This document shows, piece after piece, positions 1-6,729 of a stretch of 7,615 bases of DNA. Position 1 is the stretch's first letter, and every line of letters begins with the position of its first letter. This DNA is from Desulfobulbaceae bacterium (GTDB taxonomy: Bacteria; Desulfobacterota; Desulfobulbia; Desulfobulbales; Desulfocapsaceae). The notes under the pieces are model-generated. The model was not told where the DNA came from. It searched no databases and saw only the letters and a program-made list of their open reading frames with translations. A program made the translations under genes and the position numbers. The stretch lies in assembly GCA_027067035.1 (NCBI GenBank), contig JAMOMO010000378.1, forward strand, positions 1 to 7,615. Direction: 5' to 3'.

Positions 1-207
1 CCCTTCAGATCCGATCTGAATGAGAGTGATGGTGGCATCACTGTTGAGCTGACGTGAAAGATCAAGGATCTCTCCGTCAAGGGAGACAGCAACGGTTCTC
101 TTGCGCTGTTTATTGGACAGCAGCTCGGAGAGTGCTTCTCCCACAGTAGATCCTGCAGCAATGGTTGCTGCCTCTCCACCTTCTATGGCAATCTTGATGT
201 CGGTCAT
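1..207 (-). CDS. thrS: Threonyl-tRNA synthetase, N-terminal fragment (TGS domain), cut by the window edge
   Basis: The 69 visible codons begin MTDIKIAIEGGEA and contain RTVAVSLDGEILDLSRQL followed by DATITLI. This is the pattern of the small beta-rich TGS domain that opens bacterial ThrS, where the usual text is '...VNGELVDLS..L..DA.L.I'. ThrS charges tRNA-Thr with threonine in the cytoplasm; the editing and catalytic domains would lie beyond the left edge. The start is well fixed because a TAG stands in frame only three codons upstream (217-219). No good Shine-Dalgarno sequence precedes the ATG, so initiation may be weak or helped by something not visible. The gene follows tRNA-Val on the same strand, 78 bases downstream of it. 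Other TGS proteins (RelA/SpoT, Obg-like) carry the domain in a different setting and rarely at the extreme N-terminus, so thrS is preferred, but only the first tenth of the gene is seen. Confidence 0.8.
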   Translation of the reverse strand, partial: MTDIKIAIEGGEAATIAAGSTVGEALSELLSNKQRKRTVAVSLDGEILDLSRQLNSDATITLIQIGSEG

Positions 208-235
208 AACGAAAGTCTATATAAAAGCAAAGGCT

Positions 236-265
236 AAAATTAATACGGGACTCAGTTGTCCGTAT
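236..265 (-). terminator. Weak terminator-like hairpin between tRNA-Val and thrS
   Basis: On the minus strand ATACGGAC (265-258) pairs with GTCCCGTAT (251-243) around a six-base loop, giving eight to nine pairs with one bulged base, followed by TAATTTTA. The T-rich tail is interrupted, so termination would be partial. It could end the tRNA-Val transcript while letting some polymerase read on into thrS, or simply be a processing barrier. The space is too short for a T-box leader and no T-box motif is visible. Confidence 0.35.
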
Positions 266-285
266 GAACTTTAGCCAGGTCATTC

Positions 286-360
286 TGGTAGGCGCGGGCG
301 GTTTCGAACCGCCGACTTCCACCATGTCAAGGTGACACTCTCCCGCTGAGTTACGCGCCT
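286..360 (-). tRNA. tRNA-Val, anticodon GAC, CCA encoded
   Basis: A complete cloverleaf can be folded. The acceptor stem is AGGCGCG with CGCGCCT (seven pairs) and the D arm ACTC/GAGT. The anticodon stem TCACC/GGTGG (one T-G pair) carries the loop TTGACAT, and the T stem GGCGG/CCGCC carries the loop TTCGAAA. The anticodon GAC lies at 326-328, so it reads GUC/GUU valine codons. The discriminator base is A, and CCA is encoded in the DNA at 286-288. It is transcribed toward thrS. The other valine isoacceptor (UAC) is not in this window. Confidence 0.96.
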
Positions 361-880
361 GTGTTTAGTTCTCTTTGCATAGCCTCTCTTTGTCCGGGGA
401 CAAAAGAGAAAGCATGAACAGTGTCAATTACCAATATCTGGCGGTTCTGTCAAGAAAAAATAAGTGAAATTGCACTATGAGTGGAAGGGGAGAAAAACAG
501 TTTCCTGAATTTGTGAGAAAAATGTACTTATACAGAGCATAGTGTAATGATTTTACGGGCTTCCCTGTTAAGAGAGGGCGGGAATATTTCCGTTCCCCGG
601 GGCAGGCCTGAGTCCTGCAGGCCGTTTATAGGCCATGCATCTGGCCTCCTTTGAACGCCCTGATATCACAACTGTTGTCAGGCTGTCCGGATGGGCCGGG
701 CCCTGTTCCCGGGAAGTGCCACCGATTCAGGAGTTTCATGCAGATCCGCTGGGTACTGCCGTGGCGAGAGAAGATGGAGATGAGATCTGTTGAACAGAAC
801 AGGCAGGGAAAAAGATGCTGCAGGGGGTGCTTTGTGTCCACCTGATGCGTGCAGGCTGAACCACAGGTCAGGGGAATACT
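361..880. other. Long non-coding stretch between recR and tRNA-Val
   Basis: No believable gene is seen here. Short open frames exist on both strands at about 626-845, but they overlap each other, lack ribosome sites and resemble no family I know. The 595-720 part is rich in short palindromes: CCCCGGGG (595-602), GGCCTG/CAGGCC (605-623), AGGCCA/TGGCCT (630-647), and the GGGCCGGGCCC cluster near 693-703. The left part (430-560) is AT-rich. No conserved signature of RNase P RNA, 6S RNA or tmRNA was found on either strand. Nor is there a clear T-tailed terminator for the recR transcript entering from the right. The stretch may be untranslated sequence, a decayed gene, or an unrecognised structured RNA. 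Confidence 0.5.
385..409. repeat. Near-perfect inverted repeat upstream of tRNA-Val
   Basis: TCTCTTTGTCC (385-395) is mirrored by GGACAAAAGAGA (398-409); the only imperfection is one extra A in the right arm. The centre is just two bases, so a protein-binding dyad or cruciform is more natural than an RNA hairpin. It ends 25 bases before the 5' end of tRNA-Val, where the tRNA promoter is expected. A minus-strand TTGTCC / 16 bases / TATGCA pair overlapping it is a poor but possible promoter. Two exact TTGACA hexamers on the minus strand lie further upstream (422-427 and 448-453), without convincing -10 partners. Confidence 0.5.
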
Positions 881-1489
881 CTAGCTGGTTTTTGATCTGC
901 TTTCAATGGCCCTGGCAAGGGTGTGCCTGTCGGCATATTTAATGTCCATCCCCATGGGTATTCCACATGCAAGGCGGCTCACAAGGATTTCTCTGTTCTG
1001 CAGTCTGTCGATGAGATAGTTGGCTGTAGCCTCTCCCGGAACAGTTGAGCTGGTGGCAATAAAAACTTCTTTGACCACGCCACTGTTCAGCCTGGCTTCG
1101 AGTTCCGTTATCTTAATTTCATTTGGGCCGATACCATCCATGGGAGCAAGGACACCGTGGAGGATGTGATAGTGGCCCAGGAAGTTTCCTGCCTTTTCAA
1201 TGGCGAGGAGATCTCCGGGCTGTTCCACCACGCAGATAAGTGATGCGTCACGTTTGTGGTCACCGCAGATGGCACAGGGATCACTTTCTGAAAAGGTGAA
1301 ACAGCTCGAACAGAGTTGGATTGCACCGTGGAGGTCATTGAGTGCTGCGGCAAGTTCGCGTGCTTCAGCAACGGGTCTTCTGAGGATGTTCAGGGCCAGG
1401 CGGGATGCGGTTTTTTTTCCGATACCGGGGAGTCTGGTGAGGTCCTGTATTAAACGATCCAGGGCATGGGGGATAACTTGTGGCGACAT
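881..1489 (-). CDS. recR: Recombination mediator protein RecR
   Basis: RecR works with RecO (and RecF) to load RecA on single-stranded DNA at gaps, in the RecFOR repair pathway of the cytoplasm. The protein has 202 residues, normal for the family. In order it shows a helix-hairpin-helix segment with LPGIGKKTASRLA (residues 20-32), a four-cysteine zinc finger at Cys60, Cys63, Cys72 and Cys75, and a Toprim domain from about residue 83. The Toprim domain has Glu89 (ICVVEQPGD) and the ATSSTVPGEATANYL block. The C-terminal conserved tail is RLACGIPMGMDIKYAD. All key elements are intact. The ATG at 1489 gives the standard N-terminus, although the ribosome site is weak. It follows ybaB with a 49-base gap on the same strand and is probably the last gene of the ffs-dnaX-ybaB-recR transcript. 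No strong terminator is seen after it. Confidence 0.97.
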   Translation of the reverse strand: MSPQVIPHALDRLIQDLTRLPGIGKKTASRLALNILRRPVAEARELAAALNDLHGAIQLCSSCFTFSESDPCAICGDHKRDASLICVVEQPGDLLAIEKAGNFLGHYHILHGVLAPMDGIGPNEIKITELEARLNSGVVKEVFIATSSTVPGEATANYLIDRLQNREILVSRLACGIPMGMDIKYADRHTLARAIESRSKTS

Positions 1490-1538
1490 GAAATGACAGC
1501 TGCTGCTGAGGTGTGTATGTGCTCGGGCTGGTGAATTC

Positions 1539-1859
1539 TCAGGAGAAGAGACCGGACACTCCGGGGATATTCATTCCACCGGTGAGTTTTGCCATTTCCT
1601 CTTTACTCATTGCCTTCACCTTTTTGAGGACTTCGTTGGTGGCGGCGGTGATCAGGTCCTGAAGCATCTCTTTTTCGTCAGCTGAAATGATCTCCTTTTC
1701 AATTTCAACGGAGATGATTTCACTGTTTCCATTGGCGGTGACTGTGACCATACCACCTCCGGCAGCAGCTGTGGCTGTTCTGCTTTTCAGCTCTTCCTGA
1801 ATGGTGGCCATTTTCTGCTGCATCTGCTGAGCCTGCTGCATGATAGAGTTGATGTCCAT
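1539..1859 (-). CDS. ybaB: YbaB/EbfC family nucleoid-associated DNA-binding protein
   Basis: Small (106 residues) cytoplasmic protein of the YbaB/EbfC family, whose members form dimers and bind DNA as nucleoid-associated proteins. A specific cellular task is not settled for most species. The N-terminal part, MDINSIMQQAQQMQQKMATI, is a glutamine- and methionine-rich helix typical of the family. It is followed by the alanine/glycine-rich turn and the beta strands around GGGMVTVTANGNSEI (residues 34-48), then a charged C-terminal helix and a tail rich in Gly, Met and Pro. The start is supported by AGGAAAAG seven to eight bases before the ATG. It lies between dnaX (89-base gap) and recR (49-base gap), the order seen in very many bacteria, which suggests a shared transcript and a role linked to replication or repair. 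Confidence 0.95.
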   Translation of the reverse strand: MDINSIMQQAQQMQQKMATIQEELKSRTATAAAGGGMVTVTANGNSEIISVEIEKEIISADEKEMLQDLITAATNEVLKKVKAMSKEEMAKLTGGMNIPGVSGLFS

Positions 1860-1948
1860 ATCTTTTCCTGTAATTATCTTTCAGAAATACTGTGAATCAC
1901 TTGTCTGCCCCATATGCTAAGACTGCTTTTCATGCTTGGCAAGTATTA

Positions 1949-3715
1949 TTATCTGCTTCTGGGGCCCACTCTGATGTCGCCTATCTGGCCGTTGAATATT
2001 TCCGTGGCCATGAGGACCAGAGGGTCATTGGCAAGTTTCTGGCGGAGTTTATGGGGGCTGTCCTCATTGTCTGTTATCCTGCCTTCTTCTTTCCTGGGGG
2101 TGATGAAACGGAGTTTCAGATCCTTCTGGAAGAAATCAAGAACAAATTCGGTGAGCAGCCGGGTATTGTCCTTCTGGCACAGCAGGCTGCAGTTTGCCTG
2201 ATCACTGAAATGCAGGTGCAGTTCACCGTCCACTTCCTTTACCCTGTCAGCCCGTTGCAGGTCCTGAGCCATCCAGACCTTGCGGTCTTTTACGTGTTCA
2301 ATGAAACCGGTCCAGTCTCGTCGTACATCCCGTTGATGGGGGCGGGGAACGGGTTTGTTCCCTGGTGTCTGTGCCGGGGTTTGGATTTCCACGGGCATGG
2401 GAGGCTCTTCAATATCCGGCTGAGGGTCTGGTATCTGCTCAATGGGATCGGGCTTTTTGCATGTGGGAGATGGTGCGGGAGAGTTTTCCTGTGCCGGTGC
2501 TTTTACTGGCGTTGTGCCGGGCTCAGCAATTTTTTTTTTCTGAACTGGTGGTCGGGTGCTCTCAGGTAAGTCTGTGTTTCCGGCAAGGAGAGAATCGAGT
2601 TTTGCCAGTATTGTTGACACTGGCACCACATCGTCTGCCTGAATGATTTTCAGAAAGCAGCTTTCCAGAACAAGTCTGGGCTGTGGCGAATAGCGCATCT
2701 CCTCCACACCCTGCATAAGAAGATTCAGCTTCATGTGGATGGTGTTGTGGCTGTGCAGTTCAGCAAGTTTTTTGAATTCAGAGAGTTCCTGCGGGGGGAT
2801 ATCGGTCAGTTCCTGGCACCCCGGGATCTTGCAGAGAATGAGGGTGCGAAAGGCATTCATCAGTTCTGTGGTGAAGCGCTTCAGATCCACTCCAAATGAA
2901 AATGTTTCCTGCAGGGCAAGGAGGGCGGCAGCAGGGTCTTTCTCGAGAAGTGCCCTGGTGATGGAGAGGATAATATCGCGGGATACGAGGCCGAGGACTT
3001 CGATGACATCCTCCACTGCAATATGTGTTTCACCGTAGGAAAATACCTGGTCGAGGAGGCTGAGTCCATCACGGACAGATCCCTCTGATTCCCGGACGAT
3101 GAGACGGAGGGCAGCCTCATCTATCTCAAGCCCCTCACCCTCTGATAAACTTTTGAAATGGGCAGTAAGATCTTCTGCGGAAACCCGTTTCAACTCATAA
3201 CGCTGGCAGCGTGAGAGGATAGTGATGGGAATTTTGTGCAGTTCTGTTGTGGCAAACATGAAATAGACATGTTCCGGAGGCTCTTCCAATGTCTTCAAAA
3301 GGGCATTGAAGGCCTCGGTGGTGAGCATGTGAACCTCATCTATTATGATAACCTTGTACTTTGAGGATGTGGGAAGAAAGCGTATCTTTTCCTTCAGTTC
3401 ACGGATTTCCTGGATGCCGCGATTGGAGGCACCATCGATTTCATAGAGGTCAAGGGAGGATCCTGCAGTGATCTCTTTGCAGGACTGGCAACGGTTGCAG
3501 GGATTGCCGTTTGCGATCTGTTCACAGTTGATCGCCTTTGCCATGATGCGGGCAAGGGTGGTCTTGCCGACACCGCGCACCCCCGAGAAGAGGATGGCAT
3601 GGGCAATTCTGTTCCGGGTAATACTGTTTTTCAGCGTTTTGACAACCGGAACCTGACCCACAACCTGGTTGAAATCCTGAGGGCGTGATTTTCTGGCAAG
3701 AACCAAATAGGACAT
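1949..3715 (-). CDS. dnaX: DNA polymerase III clamp-loader subunit DnaX (tau, with likely gamma form)
   Basis: DnaX is the ATPase motor of the clamp loader that places the beta clamp on primed DNA; the long form tau also ties the replicase to the helicase. The protein has 588 residues. Domains I-II (AAA+, about 1-240) show Walker A GVRGVGKT (45-52), a zinc module with Cys64, Cys73, Cys76 and Cys79, Walker B IIIDEVHM (123-130), sensor I FATTE (154-158) and the SRC arginine finger (168-170). Domain III (oligomerisation) runs to about residue 370. A proline-rich linker spans about 385-465, then comes a C-terminal tau region ending in the conserved EIFNGQIGDIRV. Codons 393-395 plus the first base of 396 form a run of ten A's (separate entry) where slippage would give a protein of about 397 residues. 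The ATG at 3715 gives the standard N-terminus and is preceded by AGGTAGGT. The SRP RNA gene lies 84 bases upstream and may share its transcript. Confidence 0.98.
   Translation of the reverse strand: MSYLVLARKSRPQDFNQVVGQVPVVKTLKNSITRNRIAHAILFSGVRGVGKTTLARIMAKAINCEQIANGNPCNRCQSCKEITAGSSLDLYEIDGASNRGIQEIRELKEKIRFLPTSSKYKVIIIDEVHMLTTEAFNALLKTLEEPPEHVYFMFATTELHKIPITILSRCQRYELKRVSAEDLTAHFKSLSEGEGLEIDEAALRLIVRESEGSVRDGLSLLDQVFSYGETHIAVEDVIEVLGLVSRDIILSITRALLEKDPAAALLALQETFSFGVDLKRFTTELMNAFRTLILCKIPGCQELTDIPPQELSEFKKLAELHSHNTIHMKLNLLMQGVEEMRYSPQPRLVLESCFLKIIQADDVVPVSTILAKLDSLLAGNTDLPESTRPPVQKKKIAEPGTTPVKAPAQENSPAPSPTCKKPDPIEQIPDPQPDIEEPPMPVEIQTPAQTPGNKPVPRPHQRDVRRDWTGFIEHVKDRKVWMAQDLQRADRVKEVDGELHLHFSDQANCSLLCQKDNTRLLTEFVLDFFQKDLKLRFITPRKEEGRITDNEDSPHKLRQKLANDPLVLMATEIFNGQIGDIRVGPRSR
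2530..2539 (-). other. A10 run in dnaX: probable slippage/frameshift site for gamma
   Basis: The coding strand reads CAG, ten A's, then TTGCTGAG. In the zero frame this is Gln392-Lys-Lys-Lys-Ile396 and continues to full-length tau. After a one-base insertion in the mRNA, or a -1 ribosomal slip, the reading becomes AAT TGC TGA, ending at residue 397. After a one-base loss it reads TTG CTG AGC and stops at TAA after residue 403. Either product keeps the ATPase and oligomerisation domains and loses the linker and tau-specific end, which is what gamma is. No strong stimulatory hairpin follows, so transcriptional slippage (as in Thermus thermophilus, which has nine A's) seems likelier than the E. 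coli ribosomal mechanism. Confidence 0.7.
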
Positions 3716-3799
3716 GGAGAAGACCTACCTAGAGGTTTGTGAAAAAGAACCTGGAATCAAGTGGAACAGCCTGGCAGTACTGTTAAACTGATTAAAAGA

Positions 3800-3902
3800 T
3801 GATAGCCGGGCACCCTGTAACACATCAAGGGGTTCATTACCGTTGCTTCCTCCCGGACCTGGCGGAGTTCATGATCCTTAATTGTACAGGACCCGACTAT
3901 CA
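3800..3902 (-). ncRNA. ffs: Signal recognition particle RNA (4.5S type)
   Basis: The RNA partner of Ffh in the signal recognition particle, which takes ribosomes making membrane proteins to FtsY. The minus strand contains the diagnostic apical segment CCAGGTCCGGGAGGAAGCAA (3862-3843), matching the universal bacterial CAGGUCC-GGAA-GGAAGCA pattern. Here the tetraloop is GGGA, still of the GNRA class, instead of the usual GGAA. The ends pair almost perfectly: TGATAGTCGGG (3902-3892) with CCCGGCTATCA, then TCCTGTA with TACAGGG, interrupted by a UG bulge. About 103 nt is the size of the short bacterial form without an Alu domain. ATCTTTTAA follows the closing helix and could serve as its terminator. 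A weak -10 candidate, TACGAT (3917-3912), lies just upstream. The exact ends are inferred from pairing. Confidence 0.93.
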
Positions 3903-4096
3903 AAACGAAAAATCGTATGGGTATGAAAGGATCAGGTTTGAAAAGGCAGTACACTTGTTCCTTCCGAGTGGCCTTTATACACAAACAGAAAGGTGGCGTC
4001 AAGACTATTTCAGAACAGAAAAAAGGTATTTCAGAACCGCTCCTTTCTGAATGCGCTAATGTCCTGGAAAACAAAAAAGTTTATCTGTTCCATGAT
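3903..4096. other. Divergent intergenic region between ffs and the kinase gene
   Basis: This stretch separates the minus-strand ffs and the plus-strand kinase gene and must hold the ffs promoter at its left edge. It contains a pair of 11-base direct repeats (next entry) but no convincing gene. A plus-strand frame from 3917 to 4165 exists, but it lacks a ribosome site, runs through the kinase promoter and matches no known family. Confidence 0.5.
4006..4037. repeat. Two 11-base direct repeats, 21 bases apart
   Basis: TATTTCAGAAC occurs at 4006-4016 and again exactly at 4027-4037. The 21-base period equals two turns of B-DNA, so both copies face the same side of the helix. An inverted TTCTGAA follows at 4045-4051. 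The set sits 46 to 91 bases upstream of the kinase -35 box, where an activator would bind. The core TTCAGAA also occurs elsewhere in the window, so only the spaced 11-mer pair is unusual. The 21-base spacing could also be a seven-codon repeat if the frame from 3917 were coding. Confidence 0.4.
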
Positions 4097-4125
4097 TTGA
4101 CTCTACTGAATTCATCTAATACTAT
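4097..4125 (+). promoter_or_regulatory. Sigma70-type promoter for the hybrid kinase gene
   Basis: TTGACT at 4097-4102 (five of six consensus bases) and TACTAT at 4120-4125 (four of six) are separated by the ideal 17 bases. Transcription would start near 4132 and leave a leader of about 43 bases. The leader holds a small hairpin with the core GCCG-TTA-CGGC followed by TGTTTT, and then the strong ribosome site GAGGA at 4164-4168. Confidence 0.6.
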
Positions 4126-4174
4126 ACATGATAAGCGCCGTTACGGCTGTTTTAACAAATTTTGAGGATTTATA

Positions 4175-6694
4175 ATGCTTTCTTTTTTTCATTGGACCCG
4201 CCCCATCACCTGCCTTTTCCAGGTGGCTGTGCTGCTGCTGATTGCGGTTCCGGGTGAACTCCTGGCTGCGGCGACCGAGGGCGAACAGGAGTACCAGTCC
4301 ATGGCGCTGCAGGCAGAGGAACCGGCTTTTACTGAAGAGGAAAGGGCTTTTCTGGATAAAACGAAACAGATTACCATGTGTGTGGACCCTGACTGGATGC
4401 CCCTTGAGAAAATTGAGAACGGCAGACATGTGGGAATGAGCGCAGACTATCTGGCTTTGATGGAAAAAAAGATCAAGGTCCCCATCGTTCTGGTTCCGAC
4501 GAAAAACTGGACGGAAAGCATAGAGTATGCCAAGGCACGGAAATGTGATATTTTTTCATTGGCTATGGCGACTCCTGACCGTCTGATCTACATGGATTTC
4601 ACTGATCCCTACCTCTCCATCCCCCTCGTCCTTGCAACAAAAAATGATCAGCATTTCATTGCTGATCTCACCTCTGTAAAAGACAGGAAACTGGGGGTTG
4701 TAACAGGGTACGCTTTTGGCGAAATCCTTCGGAACAAGTACCCGGATATGCATATCATAGATGTCCCGTCTGTTTCAGAGGGCCTCAAGCTGGTAGCTCA
4801 GGGAAAAATATACGGTTTTATTGACACCCTGGCAACCATCAGCAGCAGTATTCAGAATGGTTTCTCCAATGAACTTAAAATTGTAGGAAAGTTTGATGAA
4901 CGCTGGGAACTGGGAGTGGCCACCCGCAATGACTGGCCCTTATTAAAGGATATCTTTAATAAGGCCATTAAAACCATAGATAAATCACAGCACCAGCAGA
5001 TTCTCAACCGGTGGATTTCAGTAATCTATGAAAAGGGCTTCGATATTGCGCAGTTCTGGCGAATACTGCTTTTCATAGTTGTTGCCGTACTCTTTCTGTT
5101 GTTCCGGTCATATACACTCGGAAAATATAACAAGAAATTAAAGAAACAGAATCAGGAGATAATGCGGCAGGCCGAATTGCTGAAAGAGACGGAAAAACAG
5201 TTACTGCTGACGCAGTATGCCGTGGATTCCTGTGCGTATCCCATTATCTGGACCCAGATTTCATCTGAGCTGAAGGATACAAGGATTATTAATGCCAACA
5301 AGGCAGCTGCAAAGATCCTTGGATATACCGTGAAGGAATTATTAAGCCTTGGAATTGCCGATATCTATATGGAGCTGACAGAAGAGAGCTGGCCTCCGGT
5401 AAAAAAATCCATCTCCAAGCAGACCGTTTATCGTCGGAAAGATGGAACAGGCTTTCCTGCCGAATTGTATCTCAGTTACTTTGAGTATCATGGACAGGCA
5501 TACTGTTTTGCCTTTTTCATGGATATCAGCAAACAGAAGGAGCTTGAGGTACAGCTGCACCGCTCTCTGAAAATGGAGGCTGTGGGGGTGATGGCCGGCG
5601 GGGTGGCCCATGATCTGAATAATATTCTATCCGGTATTGTCAGTTACCCGGAACTGCTTCTCATGAATGTCCCGAAAGACAGTGAACTGAGAAGACCATT
5701 GGAGCTTATTGAAGAGTCCGGAAAACGGGCTGCAGAGGTGGTGGCTGACATGCTCACTGTCGCAAGGGGGGCTGCGGCAGTAAAAGAGCCGGCCAATATC
5801 AATACTCTGGTCAAAGATTATTTTGAATCTCCGGAATATGAAAAACTGCGGCAGTATCATCCGGATGTCGTCTGTAAACGTGAACTGGCACCGGACCTGT
5901 TGAATATTGCCTGCTCACAGGTGCATATAAGAAAATGTATTATGAATCTGGTGGCCAACGCAGTGGAGTCAGTGGATGAACATGGGGTGGTCACAGTCAG
6001 TACCGAAAATATCTATATTGATATTCCAAAGCCTGAAAACCAGTATATGAAAAAAGGCGAATATGTCCTGTTAACAGTGTCTGACACCGGTGACGGCATA
6101 GCACAGAAGGACCTTGATCATATCTTCGAACCGTTTTACACCAAAAAAAGCATGGGGAAGAGTGGTACCGGGCTTGGCTTGACAGTTGTCATGAATACAG
6201 TCCAGGATCATGACGGGGTGATCACTGTTGAAAGTGACGATACCGGGACGGTGTTTTATCTCTATTTCCCGGCCACCCGGGATGATCTGGTTGAGCAGAT
6301 TGAAGGAATGGACTTCAAGAAACTTCGGGGTAATGGAGAACTGGTGCTCATTGTGGATGATGAGGTCCAGCAGCTTGAGATTGCAAGCCAGATTTTGAAG
6401 GCACTCGGGTATCGTGTGGTCACTGCTAATTCCGGAGAAGAGGCCATTGCCTATCTTCAGGAGAATCGGGTTGATTTGATGCTTCTTGATATGATTATGG
6501 AGCCGGGAATGAATGGCCGCCAGACCTTTGAACGTGCAATTTCCATCCAGCCAGGTTTAAAGGCGGTTGTTGTTTCCGGCTATTCAGAGAGTGATGAGGT
6601 GCGCATGGCTCTGGAGCTTGGGGCCGGTCAGCTTATACGAAAGCCCTACAGCCTGAATCAGATTGGAAAGGCCGTTAAACAGGAGCTCTCCTGA
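4175..6694 (+). CDS. Hybrid sensor histidine kinase with periplasmic solute-binding (SBP_bac_3/BvgS-like) sensor domain, PAS and receiver
   Basis: An 839-residue inner-membrane signalling protein. Residues 1-32 look like a signal peptide (AVLLLIAVPGELLAAA). Residues about 60-285 form one family-3 solute-binding domain of the venus-flytrap type, with VDPDWMPLEKI near 70-80, MATPDR and FTDPYL near 131-147 and a YGFIDTLAT stretch near 213-221. In amino-acid binding relatives the Arg and Asp in these last motifs (here Arg136, Asp217) hold the ligand backbone; that is inference here. One membrane helix follows at about 294-311, then a short coiled coil, then a PAS domain (about 345-455). The kinase core has His479 in GGVAHDLNN, the N box at Asn591/Asn595, G1 DTGDGI (637-642), FEPFYTKK (651-658) and G2 GTGLGL (664-669). 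The C-terminal receiver has Asp728/Asp729, phospho-acceptor Asp772, Ser801 and Lys823. Everything needed for autophosphorylation and phosphotransfer is present; there is no Hpt or DNA-binding domain, so a separate partner is expected. The start is set by GAGGA six bases before the ATG. It is the only plus-strand gene here. Confidence 0.95.
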   Translation: MLSFFHWTRPITCLFQVAVLLLIAVPGELLAAATEGEQEYQSMALQAEEPAFTEEERAFLDKTKQITMCVDPDWMPLEKIENGRHVGMSADYLALMEKKIKVPIVLVPTKNWTESIEYAKARKCDIFSLAMATPDRLIYMDFTDPYLSIPLVLATKNDQHFIADLTSVKDRKLGVVTGYAFGEILRNKYPDMHIIDVPSVSEGLKLVAQGKIYGFIDTLATISSSIQNGFSNELKIVGKFDERWELGVATRNDWPLLKDIFNKAIKTIDKSQHQQILNRWISVIYEKGFDIAQFWRILLFIVVAVLFLLFRSYTLGKYNKKLKKQNQEIMRQAELLKETEKQLLLTQYAVDSCAYPIIWTQISSELKDTRIINANKAAAKILGYTVKELLSLGIADIYMELTEESWPPVKKSISKQTVYRRKDGTGFPAELYLSYFEYHGQAYCFAFFMDISKQKELEVQLHRSLKMEAVGVMAGGVAHDLNNILSGIVSYPELLLMNVPKDSELRRPLELIEESGKRAAEVVADMLTVARGAAAVKEPANINTLVKDYFESPEYEKLRQYHPDVVCKRELAPDLLNIACSQVHIRKCIMNLVANAVESVDEHGVVTVSTENIYIDIPKPENQYMKKGEYVLLTVSDTGDGIAQKDLDHIFEPFYTKKSMGKSGTGLGLTVVMNTVQDHDGVITVESDDTGTVFYLYFPATRDDLVEQIEGMDFKKLRGNGELVLIVDDEVQQLEIASQILKALGYRVVTANSGEEAIAYLQENRVDLMLLDMIMEPGMNGRQTFERAISIQPGLKAVVVSGYSESDEVRMALELGAGQLIRKPYSLNQIGKAVKQELS

Positions 6695-6729
6695 AAAGAT
6701 CTGTCGCAGGCACTGAGAGCAGCCACAGA

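Noticed and set aside
626..845. Overlapping short frames on both strands in the recR-tRNA-Val gap
   Set aside because: Both are about 65-70 codons and overlap on opposite strands; neither has a plausible ribosome site or family resemblance.
361..880. Possible 6S RNA, RNase P RNA or tmRNA in the gap
   Set aside because: I looked for their conserved cores on both strands and found none. The SRP RNA that often accompanies dnaX was found upstream of dnaX instead.
2500..2530. E. coli-type stimulatory hairpin downstream of the dnaX A run
   Set aside because: Only a three-pair stem (GGC/GCC around ACAAC) could be drawn, and no upstream Shine-Dalgarno-like stimulator stands at the right distance.
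1892..2569. Plus-strand open frame of 225 codons
   Set aside because: It lies antisense to the 3' third of dnaX, whose product has clear family motifs. It is low in charged residues and rich in Phe, Cys and Trp, as expected for a shadow of a proline-rich linker, and has no ribosome site.
3917..4165. Plus-strand open frame of 82 codons just before the kinase gene
   Set aside because: No ribosome site, no recognisable family, and the best sigma70 promoter of the region lies inside it. Its stop touches the kinase ribosome site, so a coupled small protein cannot be fully excluded, but the evidence is thin.
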